DNA of 64,000 nt from Clusia tigrina (lineage: Eukaryota > Arthropoda > Insecta > Diptera > Clusiidae): the NCBI GenBank assembly GCA_920105625.2, contig OV050032.1, forward strand, positions 95,774,542 through 95,838,541. The letters run 5' to 3'. Positions 36,650-48,986 of the stretch are shown here, in pieces. The notes beneath the pieces are model-generated. The model had not been told where the DNA came from and ran no database searches. It saw only the letters and a program-made list of their open reading frames with translations. How positions within the stretch are numbered: the first letter of the stretch is position 1; the number at the start of each line of letters is the position of its first letter. A program made the translations under genes and the position numbers.

Positions 36650-39600
36650 TTGCAACATACAAATGCTTGTAACTTTTTACTGGATCGTCATAGAACCTTG
36701 AAGTTTTGTAACACTGAAGTACTCGAGCCTCTTGTCAATTTAAGCCATCGCTCAAAGCTATGCTACCCTAGAGTCCCAAATCAAACACTGATAAAACTTC
36801 AAATGGCCCTAACTTCTATACGGTACGTCCTACACCAATCAAAATTTGCAACATACAAATGCTTGTAATTTTTTACTGGAACGTCATAAAACCTTGAAAT
36901 TTGGCAACAATAAAGTACTCGAGCCTCTTGTCAATTTAAGCTATCGCTCAAAGCTATCCTACTCTAGAGTCCCAAATCAAACACTGATAAAATTTCAAAT
37001 GGCCCTAACTTCTATAAGGTACGTTCTACACCTATCAAAGTTTGCAACATACAAATGCTTGTAACTTTTTACTGGAGCGTCATAAAACCTTGAAATTTTG
37101 TAACAATGAAGTACTCGAGCATGTTGTCAATTTAAGTTATCGCTCAAAGCTATGCTACCCTAGAGTCCCAAATCAAACACTGATAAAACTTCAAATGGCC
37201 CTAACTTCTATACGGTACGTCCTACACCTATCAAAGTTTGCAACATACAAATGCTTGTATCTTTTTACTGGAGCGTCATAAAACCTTGAAATTTTGTAAC
37301 AATAAAGTACTCGAGCCTCTTGTCAATTTAAGTTATCGCTCAAAGCTATGCTACCCTAGAGTCCCAAATCAAACACTGATAAAACTTCAAACGCCCCTAA
37401 CTTCTATACGGTACGTCCTACACCTATCAAAGTTTGCAACACACAAATGCTTGTAACTTTTTACTGGAGCGTCATAAAACCTTGAAATTTTGTAACAATA
37501 AAGTACTCGAGCCTCTTGTCAATTTAAGCTATCCCTCAAAACTATGCTAACCTAGAGTCCCAAATCAAACACTGATAAAACTTCAAATGGCCCTAACTTC
37601 TATACGGTACGTCCTAAACCTATCAAAGTTTGCAACATACAAATGCTTGCAACTTTTTACTGGAGCGTCATAAAACCTTGAAATTTTGTAACAATGAAGT
37701 ACTCGAGCCTCTTGTCAATTCAAGCCATCGCTCAAAGCTATGCTACCCTTGAGTCCCAAATCAAACACTGATAAAACTTCAAACGCCCCTAACTTCCTTA
37801 CGGTACGTCCTACACCTATCTGAGTTTGCAACATACAAATGCTTGTAACTTTTTACTGGAGCGTCATAAAACCTTGAAATTTTGTAGCAATAAAGTACTC
37901 GAGCCTCTTGTCAATTTAAGCCATCGCTCAAAGCTATGCTACCCTAGAGTCCCAAATCAAACACTGATAAAACTTCAAATGGCCCTAACTTCTATACGGT
38001 ACGTCCTACACCAATCAAAGTTTGCAACATACAAATGCTTGTAATTTTTTACTGGAGCGTCATAAAACCTTGAAATTTTGTAACAAAAAAGTACTCGAGC
38101 CTCTTGTCAATTTAAGCCATCGCTCAAAGCTATGCTACCCTTGAGTCCAAAATCAAACACTGATAAAACTTCAAACGCCCCTAACTTCTATACGGTACGT
38201 CCTACACCTATCAAAGTTTGCAACATACAAATGCTTGTAACTTTTTACTGGAGCGTCATAAAACCTTGAAATTTTGTAACAATAAAGTACTCGAGCCTCT
38301 TGTCAATTTAAGCCATCGCTCAAAGCTATGCTACCCTAGAGTCCCAAATCAAACACTGATAAAACTTCAAACGCCCCTAACTTCTTTACGGTACGTCCTA
38401 CACATATCAAAGTTTGCAACATTTAAATGCTTGTAACTTTTTGCTGGAGCGTCATAAAACCTTGAAATTTTGTAACAATAAAGTACTCGAGCATCTTGTC
38501 AATTTAAGATATCGCTCAAAGCTATGCTTCCATTGAGTCCCAAATCAAACACTGATAAAACTTCAAATGGCAATAACTTCTATACGGTACGTCCTACACC
38601 TATCAAAGTTTGCAACATACAAATGCTTGTAACTTTTTACTGGAGCGTCATAAAACCTTGAAATTTTGTAACAATAAAGTACTCGAGCCTCTTGTCAATT
38701 TAAGCCATCGCTCAAAGCTATGCTACCCTAGAGTCCCAAATCAAACACTGATAAAACTTCAAATGGCCCTAACTTCTATACGGTACGTCCTACACCAATC
38801 AAAGTTTGCAACATACAAATGCTTGTAATTTTTTACTGGAGCGTCATAAAACCTTGAAATTTTGTAACAAAAAAGTACTCGAGCCTCTTGTCAATTTAAG
38901 CCATCGCTCAAAGCTATGCTACCCTTGAGTCCAAAATCAAACACTGATAAAACTTCAAACGCCCCTAACTTCTATACGGTACGTCCTACACCTATCAAAG
39001 TTTGCAACATACAAATGCTTGTAACTTTTTACTGGAGCGTCATAAAACCTTGAAATTTTGTAACAATAAAGTACTCGAGCCTCTTGTCAATTTAAGCCAT
39101 CGCTCAAAGCTATGCTACCCTAGAGTCCCAAATCAAACACTGATAAAACTTCAAACGCCCCTAACTTCTTTACGGTACGTCCTACACATATCAAAGTTTG
39201 CAACATTTAAATGCTTGTAACTTTTTACTGGAGCGTCATAAAACCTTGAAATTTTGTAACAATAAAGTACTCGAGCATCTTGTCAATTTAAGATATCGCT
39301 CAAAGCTATGCTTCCATTGAGTCCCAAATCAAACACTGATAAAACTTCAAATGGCAATAACTTCTATACGGTACGTCCTACACCTATCAAAGTTTGCAAC
39401 ATACAAATGCTTGTAACTTTTTACTGGAGCGTCATAAAACCTTGAAATTTTGTAACAATAAAGTACTCGAGCCTCTTGTCAATTTAAGCCATCGCTCAAA
39501 GCTATGCTACCCTTGAGTCCCAAATCACACACTGATAAAACTTCAAATGGCCCTTACTTCTATACGGTAGGTCCTACACCTATCAAAGTTTGCAACATAC

Positions 39601-42137
39601 AAATGCTTGTAACTTTTTACTGGAGCGTCATAAAACCTTGAAATTTTGTAACAATAAAGTACTCGAGCCTCTTGTCAATTTAAGCTATCGCTCAAAGCTA
39701 TGCTACCCTAAAGTCCCAAATCAAACACTGATAAAACTTCAAATGGCCCTAACTTCTTTACGGTACGTCCTACACCTATCAAAGTTTGCAACATACAAAT
39801 GCTTGCAACTTTTTACTGGAGCGTCATAAAACCTTGAAATTTTGTAACAATGAAGTACTCGAGCCTCTTGTCAATTCAAGCCATCGCTCAAAGCTATGCT
39901 ACCCTTGAGTCCCAAATCAAACACTGATAAAACTTCAAACGCCCCTAACTTCCTTACGGTACGTCCTACACCTATCTGAGTTTGCAACATACAAATGCTT
40001 GTAACTTTTTACTGGAGCGTCATAAAACCTTGAAATTTTGTAGCAATAAAGTACTCGAGCCTCTTGTCAATTTAAGCCATCGCTCAAAGCTATGCTACCC
40101 TAGAGTCCCAAATCAAACACTGATAAAACTTCAAATGGCCCTAACTTCTATACGGTACGTCCTACACCAATCAAAGTTTGCAACATACAAATGCTTGTAA
40201 TTTTTTACTGGAGCGTCATAAAACCTTGAAATTTTGTAACAAAAAAGTACTCGAGCCTCTTGTCAATTTAAGCCATCGCTCAAAGCTATGCTACCCTTGA
40301 GTCCAAAATCAAACACTGATAAAACTTCAAACGCCCCTAACTTCTATACGGTACGTCCTACACCTATCAAAGTTTGCAACATACAAATGCTTGTAACTTT
40401 TTACTGGAGCGTCATAAAACCTTGAAATTTTGTAACAATAAAGTACTCGAGCCTCTTGTCAATTTAAGCCATCGCTCAAAGCTATGCTACCCTAGAGTCC
40501 CAAATCAAACACTGATAAAACTTCAAACGCCCCTAACTTCTTTACGGTACGTCCTACACATATCAAAGTTTGCAACATTTAAATGCTTGTAACTTTTTAC
40601 TGGAGCGTCATAAAACCTTGAAATTTTGTAACAATAAAGTACTCGAGCATCTTGTCAATTTAAGATATCGCTCAAAGCTATGCTTCCATTGAGTCCCAAA
40701 TCAAACACTGATAAAACTTCAAATGGCAATAACTTCTATACGGTACGTCCTACACCTATCAAAGTTTGCAACATACAAATGCTTGTAACTTTTTACTGGA
40801 GCGTCATAAAACCTTGAAATTTTGTAACAATAAAGTACTCGAGCCTCTTGTCAATTTAAGCCATCGCTCAAAGCTATGCTACCCTTGAGTCCCAAATCAC
40901 ACACTGATAAAACTTCAAATGGCCCTTACTTCTATACGGTAGGTCCTACACCTATCAAAGTTTGCAACATACAAATGCTTGTAACTTTTTACTGGAGCGT
41001 CATAAAACCTTGAAATTTTGTAACAATAAAGTACTCGAGCCTCTTGTCAATTTAAGCTATCGCTCAAAGCTATGCTACCCTAAAGTCCCAAATCAAACAC
41101 TGATAAAACTTCAAATGGCCCTAACTTCTTTACGGTACGTCCTACACCTATCAACGTTTGCAACATACAAATGCTTGTAACTTTTTACTGGAGCGTCATA
41201 TAACCTTGAAATTTTGTAACAATAAAGTACTCGAGCCTCTTGTCAATTTAAGCCATCGCTCAAAGCTATGCTACCATTGAGTCCCAAATCAAACACTGAT
41301 AAAACTTCAAACGCCCCAAACTTCTACACGGTACGTCCTACACCTATCAAAGTTGGCAACATACATATGCTTGTATCTTTTTACTGGAGCGTCATAAAAC
41401 CTTGAAATTTTGTTACAATAAAGTACTCGAGCCTCTTGTCAATTTAAGCCATCGCTCAAAGCTAAGCTACCCTAGAGTCCCAAATCAAACACTGATAAAA
41501 CTCCAAACGCCCCTAACTTCTATACGGTACGTCCTACACCTATCAAAGTTTGCAACATACAAATGCTTGTAACTTTTTACTGGAGCGTCATAAAACCTTG
41601 AAATTTTGTAACAATAAAGTACTCGAGCCTCTTGTCAATTTAAGCCATCGCTCAAAGCTATGCTACCCTTGAGTCCCAAATCACACACTGATAAAACTTC
41701 AAATGGCCCTTACTTCTATACGGTAGGTCCTACACCTATCAAAGTTTGCAACATACAAATGCTTGTAACTTTTTACTGGAGCGTCATAAAACCTTGAAAT
41801 TTTGTAACAATAAAGTACTCGAGCCTCTTGTCAATTTAAGCTATCGCTCAAAGCTATGCTACCCTAAAGTCCCAAATCAAACACTGATAAAACTTCAAAT
41901 GGCCCTAACTTCTTTACGGTACGTCCTACACCTATCAACGTTTGCAACATACAAATGCTTGTAACTTTTTACTGGAGCGTCATAAAACCTTGAAATTTTG
42001 TAACAATAAAGTACTCGAGCCTCTTGTCAATTTAAGCCATCGCTCAAAGCTATGCTACCCTAGAGTCCCAAATCAAACACTGATAAAACTTCAAATGGCC
42101 CTAACCTCTTTACGGTACGTCCTACACCTATCAACGT
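36650..42137 (+). repeat. 28-unit higher-order repeat, copy 2 (5,488 bp)
   Basis: It repeats 31,162-36,453 unit by unit and carries the same nested four-, 11- and seven-unit repeats. EcoRV sites at 38,508, 39,292 and 40,664 mirror those at 33,020, 33,804 and 35,176. The last unit (41,942) has CCTAGAG and 'aacctctttacgg' and leads into the 42-kb block instead of another copy. Confidence 0.9.
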
Positions 42138-42921
42138 TTGCAACATACAAATGCTTGTAACTTTTTACTGCAGCGTCATAAAACCTTGAAATTTTGTAAC
42201 AATAAAGTACTCGACCCTCTTGTCAATTTAAGCCATCTCTCAAAGCTATGCTACCCTTGTGTCCCAAATCAAACACTGATAAAACTTCAAATGGCCCTAA
42301 CTTCTATACGGTATGTCCTACACCTATCAAAGTTTGCAACATACAAATGCTTGTAACTTTTTACTGGAGCGTCATAAAACCTTGAAATTTTGTAACAATA
42401 AAGTACTCGAGCCTCTTGTCAATTTAAGCAATCGCTCAAAGCTATGCTACCCTTGAGTCCCAAATCACACACTGATAAAACTTCAAATGGCCCTTACTTC
42501 TATACGGTAGGTGCTACACCTATCAAAGTTTGCAACATACAAATGCTTGTAACTTTTTACTGGAGCGTCATAAAACCTTGAAATTTTGTAACAATAAAGT
42601 ACTCGAGCCTCTTGTCAATTTAAGCTATCGCTCAAAGCTATGCTACCCTAGAGTCCCAAATCAAACACTGATAAAACTTCAAATGGCCCTAACTTCTTTA
42701 CGGTACGTCCTACACCTATCAACGTTTGCAACATACAAATGCTTGTAAGTTTTTACTGGAGCGTCATAAAACCTTGAAATTTTGTAACAATAAAGTACTC
42801 GAGCATCTTGTCAATTTAAGCCATCGCTCAAAGCTATGCTACCCTTGAGTCCCAAATCAAACACTGATAAAACTTCAAATGGCCCTAACTTCTATACGGT
42901 ACGTCCTACACCTATCAAAGT
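41550..42921 (+). repeat. Seven units duplicated at a nine-unit offset, copy 1
   Basis: Units 41,550 to 42,726 match 43,314 to 44,490 at 1,764 bp. Markers are 'cacacactg' with 'ggtaggtcc', 'ccctaaagtcc', 'tcaacgtttg', the PstI unit at 42,138 and 'aagcaatcg' with 'taggtgcta' at 42,334. Confidence 0.83.
42138..42333 (+). repeat. PstI-bearing monomer type
   Basis: CTGCAG at 42,168 ('tactgcagcgtc') is combined with 'ctcgaccctc', 'ccatctctcaaagctatg' and 'cttgtgtccc'. PstI sites recur at 43,932, 46,480, 48,429, 49,801, 52,349, 52,545 and 54,309, and I see none outside 42.1-54.4 kb. This makes the type a marker of the right-hand amplification. Confidence 0.87.
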
Positions 42922-43117
42922 TTGCAACATACAAATGCTTGTATCTTTTTACTGGAGCGTCATAAAACCTTGAAATTTTGTAGCAATAAAGTACTCGAGC
43001 CTCTTGTCAATTTAAGCCATCGCCCAAAGCTATGCTACCCTAGAGTCCCAAATCAAACACTGATAAAACTTCAAAGGCCCCTAACTTCTATACGGTACGT
43101 CCTACACTTATCAAAGT

Positions 43118-46100
43118 TTGCAACATACAAATGCTTGTAACTTTTTACTGGAGCGTCATAAAACCTTGAAATTTTGTAACAATAAAGTACTCGACCCTCT
43201 TGTCAATTTAAGCCATCTCTCAAAGATATGCTACCCTTGTGTCCCAAATCAAACACTGATAAAACTTCAAATGGCCCTAACTTCTATACGGTATGTCCTA
43301 CACCTATCAAAGTTTGCAACATACAAATGCTTGTAACTTTTTACTGGAGCGTCATAAAACCTTGAAATTTTGTAACAATAAAGTACTCGAGCCTCTTGTC
43401 AATTTAAGCCATCGCTCAAAGCTATGCTACCCTTGAGTCCCAAATCACACACTGATAAAACTTCAAATGGCCCTTACTTCTATACGGTATGTCCTACACC
43501 TATCAAAGTTTGCAACATACAAATGCTTGTAACTTTTTACTGGAGCGTCATAAAACCTTGAAATTTTGTAACAATAAAGTACTCGAGCCTCTTGTCAATT
43601 TAAGCTATCGCTCAAAGCTATGCTACCCTAAAGTCCCAAATCAAACACTGATAAAACTTCAAATGGCCCTAACTTCTTTACGGTACGTCCTACACCTATC
43701 AACGTTTGCAACATACAAATGCTTGTAACTTTTTACTGGAGCGTCATAAAACCTTGAAATTTTGTAACAATAAAGTACTCGAGCCTCTTGTCAATTTAAG
43801 CCATCGCTCAAAGCTATGCTACCCTAGAGTCCCAAATCAAACACTGATAAAACTTCAAATGGCCCTAACCTCTTTACGGTACGTCCTACACCTATCAACG
43901 TTTGCAACATACAAATGCTTGTAACTTTTTACTGCAGCGTCATAAAACCTTGAAATTTTGTAACAATAAAGTACTCGACCCTCTTGTCAATTTAAGCCAT
44001 CTCTCAAAGCTATGCTACCCTTGTGTCCCAAATCAAACACTGATAAAACTTCAAATGGCCCTAACTTCTATACGGTATGTCCTACACCTATCAAAGTTTG
44101 CAACATACAAATGCTTGTAACTTTTTACTGGAGCGTCATAAAACCTTGAAATTTTGTAACAATAAAGTACTCGAGCCTCTTGTCAATTTAAGCAATCGCT
44201 CAAAGCTATGCTACCCTTGAGTCCCAAATCACACACTGATAAAACTTCAAATGGCCCTTACTTCTATACGGTAGGTGCTACACCTATCAAAGTTTGCAAC
44301 ATACAAATGCTTGTAACTTTTTACTGGAGCGTCATAAAACCTTGAAATTTTGTAACAATAAAGTACTCGAGCCTCTTGTCAATTTAAGCTATCGCTCAAA
44401 GCTATGCTACCCTAGAGTCCCAAATCAAACACTGATAAAACTTCAAATGGCCCTAACTTCTTTACGGTACGTCCTACACCTATCAACGTTTGCAACATAC
44501 AAATGCTTGTAACTTTTTACTGGAGCGTCATAAAACCTTGAAATTTTGTAACAATAAAGTACTCGAGCATCTTGTCAATTTAAGCCATCGCTCAAAGCTA
44601 TGCTACCCTTGAGTCCCAAATCAAACACTGATAAAACTACAAATGGCCCTAACTTCTATACGGTACGTCCGACACCTATCAAAGTTTGCAACATACAAAT
44701 GCTTGTATCTTTTTACTGGAGCGTCATAAAACCTTGAAATTTTGTAACAATGAAGTACTCGAGCATCTTGTCAATTTAAGTTATCGCTCAAAGCTATGGT
44801 ACCCTAGAGTCCCAAATCAAACACTGATAAAACTTCAAACGCCCCTAACTTCTTTACGGTACGTCCTACACGTATCAAAGTTTGCAACATACAAATGCTT
44901 GTAACTTTTTACTGGAGCGTCATAAAACCTTGAAATTTTGTAATAATAAAGTACTCGAGCATCTTGTCAATTTAAGTTATCGCTCAAAGCTATGCTACCA
45001 TTGAGTCCCAAATCAAACACTGATAAAACTTCAAATGGCCCTAACTTCTATACGGTACGTCCTACACCTATCAAAGTTTGCAACATTCAAATGCATGTAA
45101 CTTTTTACTGGAGCGTCATAAAACCTTGAAATTTTGTAACAATAAAGTACTCGAGCCTCTTGTCAATTTAAGCCATCGCTCAAAGCTATGCTACCCTAGA
45201 GTCCCAAATCAAACACTGATAAAACTTCAAACGCCCCAAACTTCTACACGGTACGTCCTACACCTATCAAAGTTGGCAACATACATATGCTTGTATCTTT
45301 TTACTGGAGCGTCATAAAACCTTGAAATTTTGTTACAATAAAGTACTCGAGCCTCTTGTCAATTTAAGCCATCGCTCAAAGCTAAGCTACCCTAGAGTCC
45401 CAAATCAAACACTGATAAACCTCCAAACGCCCCTAACTTCTATACGGTACGTCCTACACCTATCAAAGTTGGTAACATTCAAATGCTTGTAACTTTTTAC
45501 TGGAGCGTCATAAAACCTTGAAATTTTGTAGCAATAAAGTACTCGAGCCTCTTGTCAATTTAAGCCATCGCCCAAAGCTATGCTACCCTAGAGTCCCAAA
45601 TCAAACACTGATAAAACTTCAAACGCCCCTAACTTCTATACGGTACGTCCTACACCTATCAAAGTTTGCAACATACAAATGCTTGTAACTTTTTACTGGA
45701 GCGTCATAAAACCTTGAAATTTTGTAACAATAAAGTACTCGACCCTCTTGTCAATTTAAGCCATCTCTCAAAGATATGCTACCCTTTTGTCCCAAATCAA
45801 ACACTGATAAAACTTCAAATGGCCCTAACTTCTATACGGTATGTCCTACACCTATCAAAGTTTGCAACATACAAATGCTTGTAACTTTTTACTGGAGCGT
45901 CATAAAACCTTGAAATTTTGTAACAATAAAGTACTCGAGCCTCTTGTCAATTTAAGCCATCGCTCAAAGCTATGCTACCCTTGAGTCCCAAATCACACAC
46001 TGATAAAACTTCAAATGGCCCTTACTTCTATACGGTAGGTCCTACACCTATCAAAGTTTGCAACATACAAATGCTTGTAACTTTTTACTGGAGCGTCATA

Positions 46101-46645
46101 AAACTTTGAAATTTTATAACAATAAAGTACTCGAGCCTCTTGTCAATTTAAGCTATCGCTCAAAGCTATGCTACCCTAAAGTCACAAATCAAACACTGAT
46201 AAAACTTCAAATGGCAATAACTTCTATACGGTACGTCCTACACCTATCAACGTTTGCAACATACAAATGCTTGTAACTTTTTACTGGAGCGTCATAAAAC
46301 CTTGAAATTTTGTAACAATAAAGTACTCGAGCCTCTTGTCAATTTAAGCCATCGCTCAAAGCTATGCTACCCTAGAGTCCCAAATCAAACACTGACAAAA
46401 CTTCAAATGGCCCTAACCTCTTTACGGTACGTTCTACACCTATCAACGTTTGCAACATACAAATGCTTGTAACTTTTTACTGCAGCGTCATAAAACCTTG
46501 AAATTTTGTAACAATAAAGTACTCGACCCTCTTGTCAATTTAAGCCATCTCTCAAAGCTATGCTACCCTTGTGTCCCAAATCAAACACTGATAAAACTTC
46601 AAATGGCCCTAACTTCTATACGGTATGTCCTACACCTATCAAAGT
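43118..46645 (+). repeat. 30-unit higher-order repeat, copy 1
   Basis: Units 43,118 to 46,450 match 48,987 to 52,319 at 5,869 bp, which is 30 units minus the 11-bp deletion at 47,171. Sharing runs through the PstI, KpnI (44,686) and NdeI (45,274) units and ends inside 46,450/52,319, whose right halves differ. It contains the second copy of the nine-unit-offset duplication (43,314-44,685). Confidence 0.85.
44686..45861 (+). repeat. Six-unit KpnI-NdeI cassette, copy 1
   Basis: The order is: KpnI unit (GGTACC at 44,798); 'gtaataataaag' with 'ttatcg' and 'ccattgag'; 'cattcaaatgcatg' with 'ccccaaacttctacacgg'; NdeI unit (45,274); 'tagcaataaag' with 'cgcccaaag'; and 'cgaccctc' with 'agatatgctacc'. 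The same six-unit order is found at 50,555, 52,711 and 55,063. Confidence 0.87.
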
Positions 46646-46841
46646 TTGCAACATACAAATGCTTGTAACTTTTTACTGGAGCGTCATAAAACCTTGAAAT
46701 TTTGTAACAATAAAGTACTCGACCCTCTTGTCAATTTAAGCCATCTCTCAAAGCTATGCTACCCTTGTGTCCCAAATCAAACACTGATAAAACTTCAAAC
46801 GCCCCTAACTTCTATACGGTACGTCCTACACCTATCAAAGT

Positions 46842-48006
46842 TTGCAACATACAAATGCTTGTAACTTTTTACTGGAGCGTCATAAAACCTTGAAATTTTG
46901 TAACAATAAAGTACTCGAGCCTCTTGTCAATTTAAGCCATCGCTCAAAGCTATGCTACCCTTGAGTCCCAAATCACACACTGATAAAACTTCAAATGGCC
47001 CTTACTTCTATACGGTAGGTCCTACACCTATCAAAGTTTGCAATTTACAAATGCTTGTAACTTTTTACTGGAGCGTCATAAAACCTTGAAATTTTGTAAC
47101 AATAAAGTACTCGAGCCTCTTGTCAATTTAAGCTATCGCTCAAAGCTATTCTACCCTAAAGTCCCAAATCAAACTTCAAATGGCCCTAACTTCTTTACGG
47201 TACGTCCTACACCTATCAACGTTTGCAACATACAAATGCTTGTAACTTTTTACTGGAGCGTCATAAAACCTTGAAATTTTGTAACAATAAAGTACTCGAG
47301 CCTCTTGTCAATTTAAGCCATCGCTCAAAGCTATGCTACCCTTGAGTCCCAAATCAAACACTGATAAAACTTCAAATGGCCCTAACTTCTATACGGTACG
47401 TCCGACACCTATCAAAGTTTGCAACATACAAATGCTTGTATCTTTTTACTGGAGCGTCATAAAACCTTGAAATTTTGTAACAATGAAGTACTCGAGCATC
47501 TTGTCAATTTAAGTTATCGCTCAAAGCTATGGTACCCTAGAGTCCCAAATCAAACACTGATAAAACTTCAAACGCCCCTAACTTCTTTACGGTACGTCCT
47601 ACACGTATCAAAGCTTGCAACATACAAATGCTTGTAACTTTTTACTGGAGCGTCATAAAACCTTGAAATTTTGTAATAATAAAGTACTCGAGCATCTTGT
47701 CAATTTAAGTTATCGCTCAAAGCTATGCTTCCATTGAGTCCCAACTCAAACACTGATAAAACTTCAAATGGCCCTAACTTCTATACGGTACGTCCTACAC
47801 CTATCAAAGTTTGCAACATACAAATGCTTGTATCTTTTTACCGGAACGTCATAAAACCTTGAAATTTTGTAACAATAAAGTACTCGAGCCGCTTGTCAAT
47901 TTAAGCCATCGCTCAAAACTATGCTACCCTTGAGTCCCAAATCACACACTGATAAAACTTCAAATGGCCCTTACTTCTATACGGTAGGTCCTACACCTAT
48001 CAAAGT
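46842..48006 (+). repeat. Block shared with 56.2-57.4 kb
   Basis: Units 46,842 to 47,811 match 56,239 to 57,219 at 9,397 bp (48 units minus 11 bp). Shared rarities are 'gctattctacc' (47,038 and 56,435), the KpnI unit (47,419 and 56,827), 'gcttccattgag' with 'gtaataataaag' (47,615 and 57,023), and 'ttaccgga' with 'gagccgcttg' (47,811 and 57,219). Confidence 0.85.
47038..47222 (+). repeat. Short monomer (185 bp) with an 11-bp deletion
   Basis: 'caaacactgataaaacttc' is reduced to 'caaacttc' at 47,170-47,177. The missing 11 bases lie between two copies of AAAC, one of which remains, so this is a textbook direct-repeat slippage or microhomology deletion. The related unit at 56,435 is full length, so the deletion is younger than the duplication that links them. 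The unit also has 'gcaatttac' for 'gcaacatac' at 47,040. Confidence 0.95.
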
Positions 48007-48398
48007 TTGCAACATACAAATGCTTGTAACTTTTTACTGGAGCGTCATAAAACCTTGAAATTTTGTAACAATAAAGTACTCGAGCCTCTTGTCAATTTAA
48101 GCTATCGCTCAAAGCTATGCTACCCTAAAGTCCCAAATCAAACACTGATAAAACTTCAAATGGCCCTAACTTCTTTACGGTACGTCCTACACCTATCAAC
48201 GTTTGCAACATACAAATGCTTGTAACTTTTTACTGGAGCGTCATAAAACCTTGAAATTTTGTAACAATAAAGTACTCGAGCCTCTTGTCAATTTAAGCCA
48301 TCGCTCAAAGCTATGCTACCCTAGAGTCCCAAATCAAACACTGATAAAACTTCAAATGGCCCTAACCTCTTTACGGTACGTCCTACACCTATCAACTT

Positions 48399-48594
48399 TT
48401 GCAACACACAAATGCTTGTAACTTTTTACTGCAGCGTCATAAAACCTTGAAATTTTGTAATAATAAAGTACTCGAGCATCTTGTCAATTTAAGTTATCGC
48501 TCAAAGCTATGCTACCATTGAGTCCCAAATCAAACACTGATAAAACTTCAAACGCCCCAAACTTCTACACGGTACGTCCTACACCTATCAAAGT
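48399..48594 (+). repeat. Three-part mosaic monomer
   Basis: The left has the PstI site (48,429) of the 42,138 type. The middle has 'gtaataataaag', GAGCATC, 'ttatcg' and 'ctaccattgag' of the 44,882 type. The right has 'ccccaaacttctacacgg' of the 45,078 type and leads into an NdeI unit. Two template switches within one unit are needed, or two successive exchanges. Confidence 0.82.
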
Positions 48595-48986
48595 TGGCAA
48601 CATACATATGCTTGTATCTTTTTACTGGAGCGTCATAAAACCTTGAAATTTTGTTACAATAAAGTACTCGAGCCTCTTGTCAATTTAAGCCATCGCTCAA
48701 AGCTAAGCTACCCTAGAGTCCCAAATCAAACACTGATAAAACTCCAAACGCCCCTAACTTCTATACGGTACGTCCTACACCTATCAAAGTTGGCAACATT
48801 CAAATGCTTGTAACTTTTTACTGGAGCGTCATAAAACCTTGAAATTTTGTAGCAATAAAGTACTCGAGCCTCTTGTCAATTTAAGCCATCGCCCAAAGCT
48901 ATGCTACCCTAGAGTCCCAAATCAAACACTGATAAAACTTCAAAGGCCCCTAACTTCTATACGGTACGTCCTACACCTATCAAAGT

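Noticed and set aside
36650..42137. Assembly duplication as the explanation for the 28-unit repeat
   Set aside because: It cannot be fully excluded. However, the two copies differ at scattered positions and a hybrid monomer sits at the join, which fits real unequal exchange better than a copied contig segment.
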